The translations under genes were made by a program, and so were the position numbers. From the NCBI GenBank assembly GCA_036268355.1, contig DATAUG010000084.1:1-27224 (forward strand): a DNA stretch of 27,224 bases, given 5' to 3'. Shown here in pieces: positions 24,661-27,224 of this stretch; the stretch's first letter is position 1, and every line of letters begins with the position of its first letter. The stretch comes from DASQPJ01 sp036268355. Its GTDB lineage: Bacteria; Actinomycetota; Actinomycetes; Sporichthyales; Sporichthyaceae. A model generated the notes under the pieces. The model did no database searches. It was given only the letters and a program-made list of their open reading frames with translations, and was not told the origin of the DNA.

Positions 24661-25253
24661 GCGATCGCGGCGTCCAACGCCACCCGGATCGGCGTGGGCT
24701 CGCGACGCACCTGGGTCATCAACAGCCCGCCCTGCAGCGCCGTCAGCAGAACCAGGGCCAACTCGGCGGGATCGGCGTCCGGGCGTAGCTCACCCCGGTC
24801 GCGCATGGCGGTCAGGCCGTCCTCGATGGCTCGCTCCCAGCGGGCCATGCCGTCCTCCAGGTCGGCTCGCGCCTGCGGGTCGCAGTCGGCCAACTCGCTG
24901 GCCAGCGACCCGATCACGCAGCCGCCCGTGCAGTTGCGCTGCTCCTGCAACGCGAGGATCGCGTCCCGCCACGCTCGCAGCGCCGCCGGGGTGTCCAACG
25001 GGAAGCGGGCCTGCACGTCGAGGGCGAACGCGGTCTGGTGGGCGATCACCGCGCGCACCAGCGCTTGCTTGTCGTCGAAGTAGTGGTACAGCTGCGAGGC
25101 GCTCACCCCGGCCGCGGCGAGCACATCGGGGATCGAGGTGCCGGCCACGCCCTGACGGAACATCAGATCCGCGGCGGCCTGCACGATCCGGGCGCGCGTG
25201 GCCCGCCCGCGCTCGGTGAGCCGCGGGCCGATTCCGTCGATGTCGGCCGCCAC
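24636..25253 (-). CDS. TetR-family repressor divergent from the SDR gene
   Basis: A 205-residue TetR protein. HTH: RGRATRARIVQAAADLMFRQGV, then IPDVLAAAGVSASQLYHYFDDKQALVRAVI. The C-terminal domain has FPLDTPAALRAWRDAIL, RNCTGGCVIGSLASEL and LVLLTALQGGLLMTQ, similar to the AcrR/YxaF-like group with a Cys pair (CTGGC) that might respond to thiol-reactive ligands, as speculation. GTG 25253 lies six bases after the -10 TAGAGT, so it is likely leaderless. The inverted repeats at 25274-25341 between it and the SDR gene are its probable operators. Its 3' end overlaps the PPOX gene by 25 bases. Confidence 0.85.
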   Translation of the reverse strand: MAADIDGIGPRLTERGRATRARIVQAAADLMFRQGVAGTSIPDVLAAAGVSASQLYHYFDDKQALVRAVIAHQTAFALDVQARFPLDTPAALRAWRDAILALQEQRNCTGGCVIGSLASELADCDPQARADLEDGMARWERAIEDGLTAMRDRGELRPDADPAELALVLLTALQGGLLMTQVRREPTPIRVALDAAIAHVESFAV

Positions 25254-25265
25254 AGGGCAACTCTA
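25254..25265 (-). promoter_or_regulatory. -10 element of leaderless TetR transcript
   Basis: On the - strand TAGAGT (25265-25260), then six bases, then GTG 25253. The -35 zone falls inside the first TetR operator. Confidence 0.55.
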
Positions 25266-25273
25266 CCGCTGAT

Positions 25274-25341
25274 TGGAATTGACATTCCAGTTCTGCTGCG
25301 ACACAGTCTGGATTGTTCATTCCAGTAATGACCATTCCAGT
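25274..25341. promoter_or_regulatory. Operator cluster and SDR promoter
   Basis: CATTCCAGT occurs three times (25283-25291, 25318-25326, 25333-25341). The first lies in the inverted repeat TGGAAT-TGAC-ATTCCA (25274-25289). The second lies in CTGGATTGTTCATTCCAG (25308-25325), and the third is a half-site. TTGACA (25279-25284), a 17-base spacer and CACAGT (25302-25307) form a + strand promoter overlapped by the first box, with the second box at the expected transcript start. Confidence 0.7.
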
Positions 25342-25354
25342 TGGGGAGCAGATC

Positions 25355-26104
25355 ATGTCCGCAGTCCTGTCCGGCCGCACCGCCCTCGTCACCGGCTCCA
25401 CCAGCGGGATCGGCCGCGCCACCGCCCTGCACCTGGCCGAGCTCGGCGCCCATGTGATCGTGTCCGGCCGCGACGCGGAGCGCGGTGAGGCCACCGTCGC
25501 GGCAATCCGCGCGGCCGGTGGCAAGGCAGACTTCGTCGCCGCGGATCTCGGCGATTCCCACAGCGTCCGAGAGCTCGCGGAGCGGGCCACCGAACTCGGT
25601 GGGGGAGCAGTGGACGTCCTGGTCAACAACGCCGGCGTCTTCCCGTTCGCGACCACGGCCGAGACCAGCGAGGAGGTCCTGGACTTCACGTTCGACGTGA
25701 ACCTCAAGGCCCCGTACCTGCTGGTGCAGGCCCTGGCGCCGGGGATGGCCGCCCGGGGTCATGGCGCAATCGTCAACGTGACCACCCGGGTCGCCCAGAT
25801 CGGGATGCCGATCAGCGGCGCCTACGGTGCCAGCAAGGCGGCGCTCGAACTGCTCACCAAAGGCTGGGCCACCGAGTTCGGACCGTCCGGGGTGCGGGTG
25901 AACGCGGTCAGCCCCGGCCCCGTGCGCACCGAGGGCACCGAACCGTTGGGCGACATGCTGGACCAGTTGGCCGCCCCGGCACCGTCCCGTCGGGTCGCGC
26001 AGCCCGAGGAGATCGCCTCGGCCATCGGCTTCCTGGTCGGCCCCGGCGCGAGCCAGATCCATGGCACCGTGCTCCCGGTCGACGGCGGCCTGGTGGCCAT
26101 CTGA
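25355..26104 (+). CDS. Short-chain dehydrogenase/reductase (SDR)
   Basis: A 249-residue NAD(P)-dependent Rossmann enzyme. Cofactor motif TGSTSGIG near residue 12, a following SGRDAERGE, NNAG at the end of beta-4, and the YGASK active site. The position 13 residues before the catalytic Tyr, normally Ser, is Thr here (NVTTRVAQIG). C-terminal VNAVSPGPVRTEG and GASQIHGTVLPVDGG are classical. It reduces or oxidises an unknown carbonyl/alcohol. ATG 25355 follows GGGGAG; an in-frame ATG at 25328 and one at 25313 lie in the operator DNA. It is regulated by the divergent TetR, implying an inducible detoxification or catabolic role. Confidence 0.88.
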   Translation: MSAVLSGRTALVTGSTSGIGRATALHLAELGAHVIVSGRDAERGEATVAAIRAAGGKADFVAADLGDSHSVRELAERATELGGGAVDVLVNNAGVFPFATTAETSEEVLDFTFDVNLKAPYLLVQALAPGMAARGHGAIVNVTTRVAQIGMPISGAYGASKAALELLTKGWATEFGPSGVRVNAVSPGPVRTEGTEPLGDMLDQLAAPAPSRRVAQPEEIASAIGFLVGPGASQIHGTVLPVDGGLVAI

Positions 26105-26105
26105 G

Positions 26106-26193
26106 CCCCACACAAGCCTTGCGTCCGAAGAATTGGTCGCTATAGCGACCAATTCTTCGGACGCAACGTCAGGTGTGGGGGTCAGGTGTGGGG
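26106..26193. repeat. 48-bp perfect palindrome plus 13-bp tandem repeat
   Basis: Arms 26119-26142 and 26143-26166 are exact reverse complements with no spacer; the outer part is TTGCGTCCG and the centre CGCTATAGCG. CCCCACAC (26106-26113) and GTGTGGGG (26173-26180) extend the symmetry outward. GTCAGGTGTGGGG then repeats in tandem at 26168-26180 and 26181-26193. It sits between the convergent SDR and ilvD genes, where it may end both transcripts. Confidence 0.85.
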
Positions 26194-26194
26194 G

Positions 26195-27224
26195 TCAGGG
26201 GACGTGGCGGGCGGCTCCCTTGTCGGCCGACAACGCCAACGCCGCGTAGGCGCGCAGCGCCGCGGACACCGGACGCTCGCGCTTGAGTGGGGCCCAGCCC
26301 AGCTCCTCACGCTCGGCTCGGCGCTCGGCGAGCACCGCGTCGTCGACCAGGAGCTGGATCGACCGGGTGGCGATGTCGATCTCGATCAGGTCGCCGTCCT
26401 CGATCAGCCCGATCGCCCCGCCGCGGGCGGCCTCCGGGGAGACGTGTCCGATCGAGAGCCCCGAGGTCCCCCCGGAGAACCGGCCGTCGGTGACCAGCGC
26501 GCATTTGGCGCCCAGGCCGCGGCCCTTGAGGAAACTGGTCGGGTAGAGCATCTCCTGCATCCCCGGCCCGCCCCTGGGGCCTTCGTAACGGACCACGACT
26601 ACGTCACCGGGCACGATCGTGCCCGCCAGGATCGCGGTCACCGCGTCGTCCTGACTTTCCGTCACCTTCGCCGGACCCTTGAAGTACAGCTGCTCCAGCA
26701 CCACGCCGGCCGTCTTCACCACGCAGCCGTCCGGAGCCAGGTTGCCGTACAGCACGGCCAGGCCGCCGTCCTGACTGTAGGCATTCTCGATGTCGCGCAC
26801 ACACCCGTGCTCGGCGTCGGTGTCCAGACTCGCCCAGGTAACCGTCGAGCTGAACGGATCCACCGTGCGCACGCCACCGGGCGCCGCGGCGAAGAGCTCC
26901 AGCGCCTCCGCCCGAGCGTCCGCGCGGCCGACGTCCCAGCGTGCCAACCACGAGTCCAGATCGGGGGAGTGCACGGTGTGCACGCCGCGCTCGAGCAGCC
27001 CACCGCGGTCCAGCTCGGCCAGGATGCGGGGGATTCCGCCGGCCCGGTGCACGTCCTCCATGTGGTACAGCGGCGTGGACGGCGCCACCTTGCAGATGCA
27101 CGGGGTGTGCCGGGAGAGCTCGTCGATGTCCGCGAGATCGAAGTCGACCTCGCCCTCGATCGCGGCGGCGAGCAGATGCAGGATCGTGTTGGTCGACCCA
27201 CCCATCGCGATGTCCAGGCGCATG
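26195..27224 (-). CDS. ilvD: Dihydroxy-acid dehydratase, C-terminal part
   Basis: About 343 residues of a protein that continues beyond the window. It matches the C-terminal half of E. coli IlvD: LDIAMGGSTNTILHLLAAA, CKVAPSTPLYHMEDVHRAGG, GGLAVLYGNLAPDGCVVKTAG, VVRYEGPRGGPGMQEMLYP, LVTDGRFSGGTSGLSIGHVSPEAA and the ending ALRAYAALALSADKGA. The enzyme dehydrates dihydroxy acids to the 2-keto acids of valine and isoleucine using an Fe-S cluster; the Cys in CICK is one expected ligand. The start and any leader control lie outside. It converges on the SDR gene with a long palindrome between. Confidence 0.95.
   Translation of the reverse strand, partial: MRLDIAMGGSTNTILHLLAAAIEGEVDFDLADIDELSRHTPCICKVAPSTPLYHMEDVHRAGGIPRILAELDRGGLLERGVHTVHSPDLDSWLARWDVGRADARAEALELFAAAPGGVRTVDPFSSTVTWASLDTDAEHGCVRDIENAYSQDGGLAVLYGNLAPDGCVVKTAGVVLEQLYFKGPAKVTESQDDAVTAILAGTIVPGDVVVVRYEGPRGGPGMQEMLYPTSFLKGRGLGAKCALVTDGRFSGGTSGLSIGHVSPEAARGGAIGLIEDGDLIEIDIATRSIQLLVDDAVLAERRAEREELGWAPLKRERPVSAALRAYAALALSADKGAARHVP

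Noticed and set aside
26106..26193. MITE or insertion-sequence remnant
   Set aside because: No transposase and no flanking target-site duplication could be seen; the palindrome has no interior beyond its arms.

Overview
The window is chromosomal DNA from a very GC-rich actinomycete. Evidence is the strong G/C bias at third codon positions, frequent GTG and TTG starts, two probable F420-dependent enzyme families (LLM and PPOX), a mycobacterial-type acyl-CoA carboxylase pair, and promoters of the TANNNT type placed exactly six bases before a start codon. A Sporichthya/Frankia-like lineage is a guess only. No tRNA, rRNA, CRISPR array, transposase or phage gene was seen.

Layout. Bases 1-5882 hold an acyl-CoA/leucine-catabolism block on the + strand: the tail of an AidB-type acyl-CoA dehydrogenase, both subunits of a methylcrotonyl-CoA-type carboxylase, an SRPBCC protein and an LLM flavin/F420 oxidoreductase. 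On the - strand, 5904-8002 encodes a secreted phosphoesterase followed by a lipoprotein. Bases 8003-12739 are mostly + strand: a repeat-rich spacer, a DUF347 membrane protein, a YceI protein, an XRE regulator, a Ni/Co transporter and a histidine phosphatase. Bases 12776-16757 (-) encode a class A penicillin-binding protein and a lipoprotein built from two copies of a four-histidine helical unit. A DUF2127 membrane protein (+) follows at 17070.

The most unusual locus is 18053-19707 (-): a two-gene operon for both subunits of a molybdenum/tungsten storage protein (MoSto). The beta-like subunit is well conserved. The alpha-like subunit lacks the residues recalled as ligands of the large polyoxomolybdate cluster and also the nucleotide-site lysine. 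Divergent from it is a second acyl-CoA block (19785-21730): an ECHDC3-like crotonase without canonical catalytic glutamates, an unrecognised conserved protein and a MaoC-type hydratase.

The rest holds a tiny cationic secreted protein, purU, a frameshifted coiled-coil gene, two TetR regulators each divergent from a target (PPOX protein, SDR) with visible palindromic operators, and the 3' portion of ilvD running off the end. Intergenic DNA is rich in long perfect palindromes, two of which share the outer arm TTGCGTCCG.
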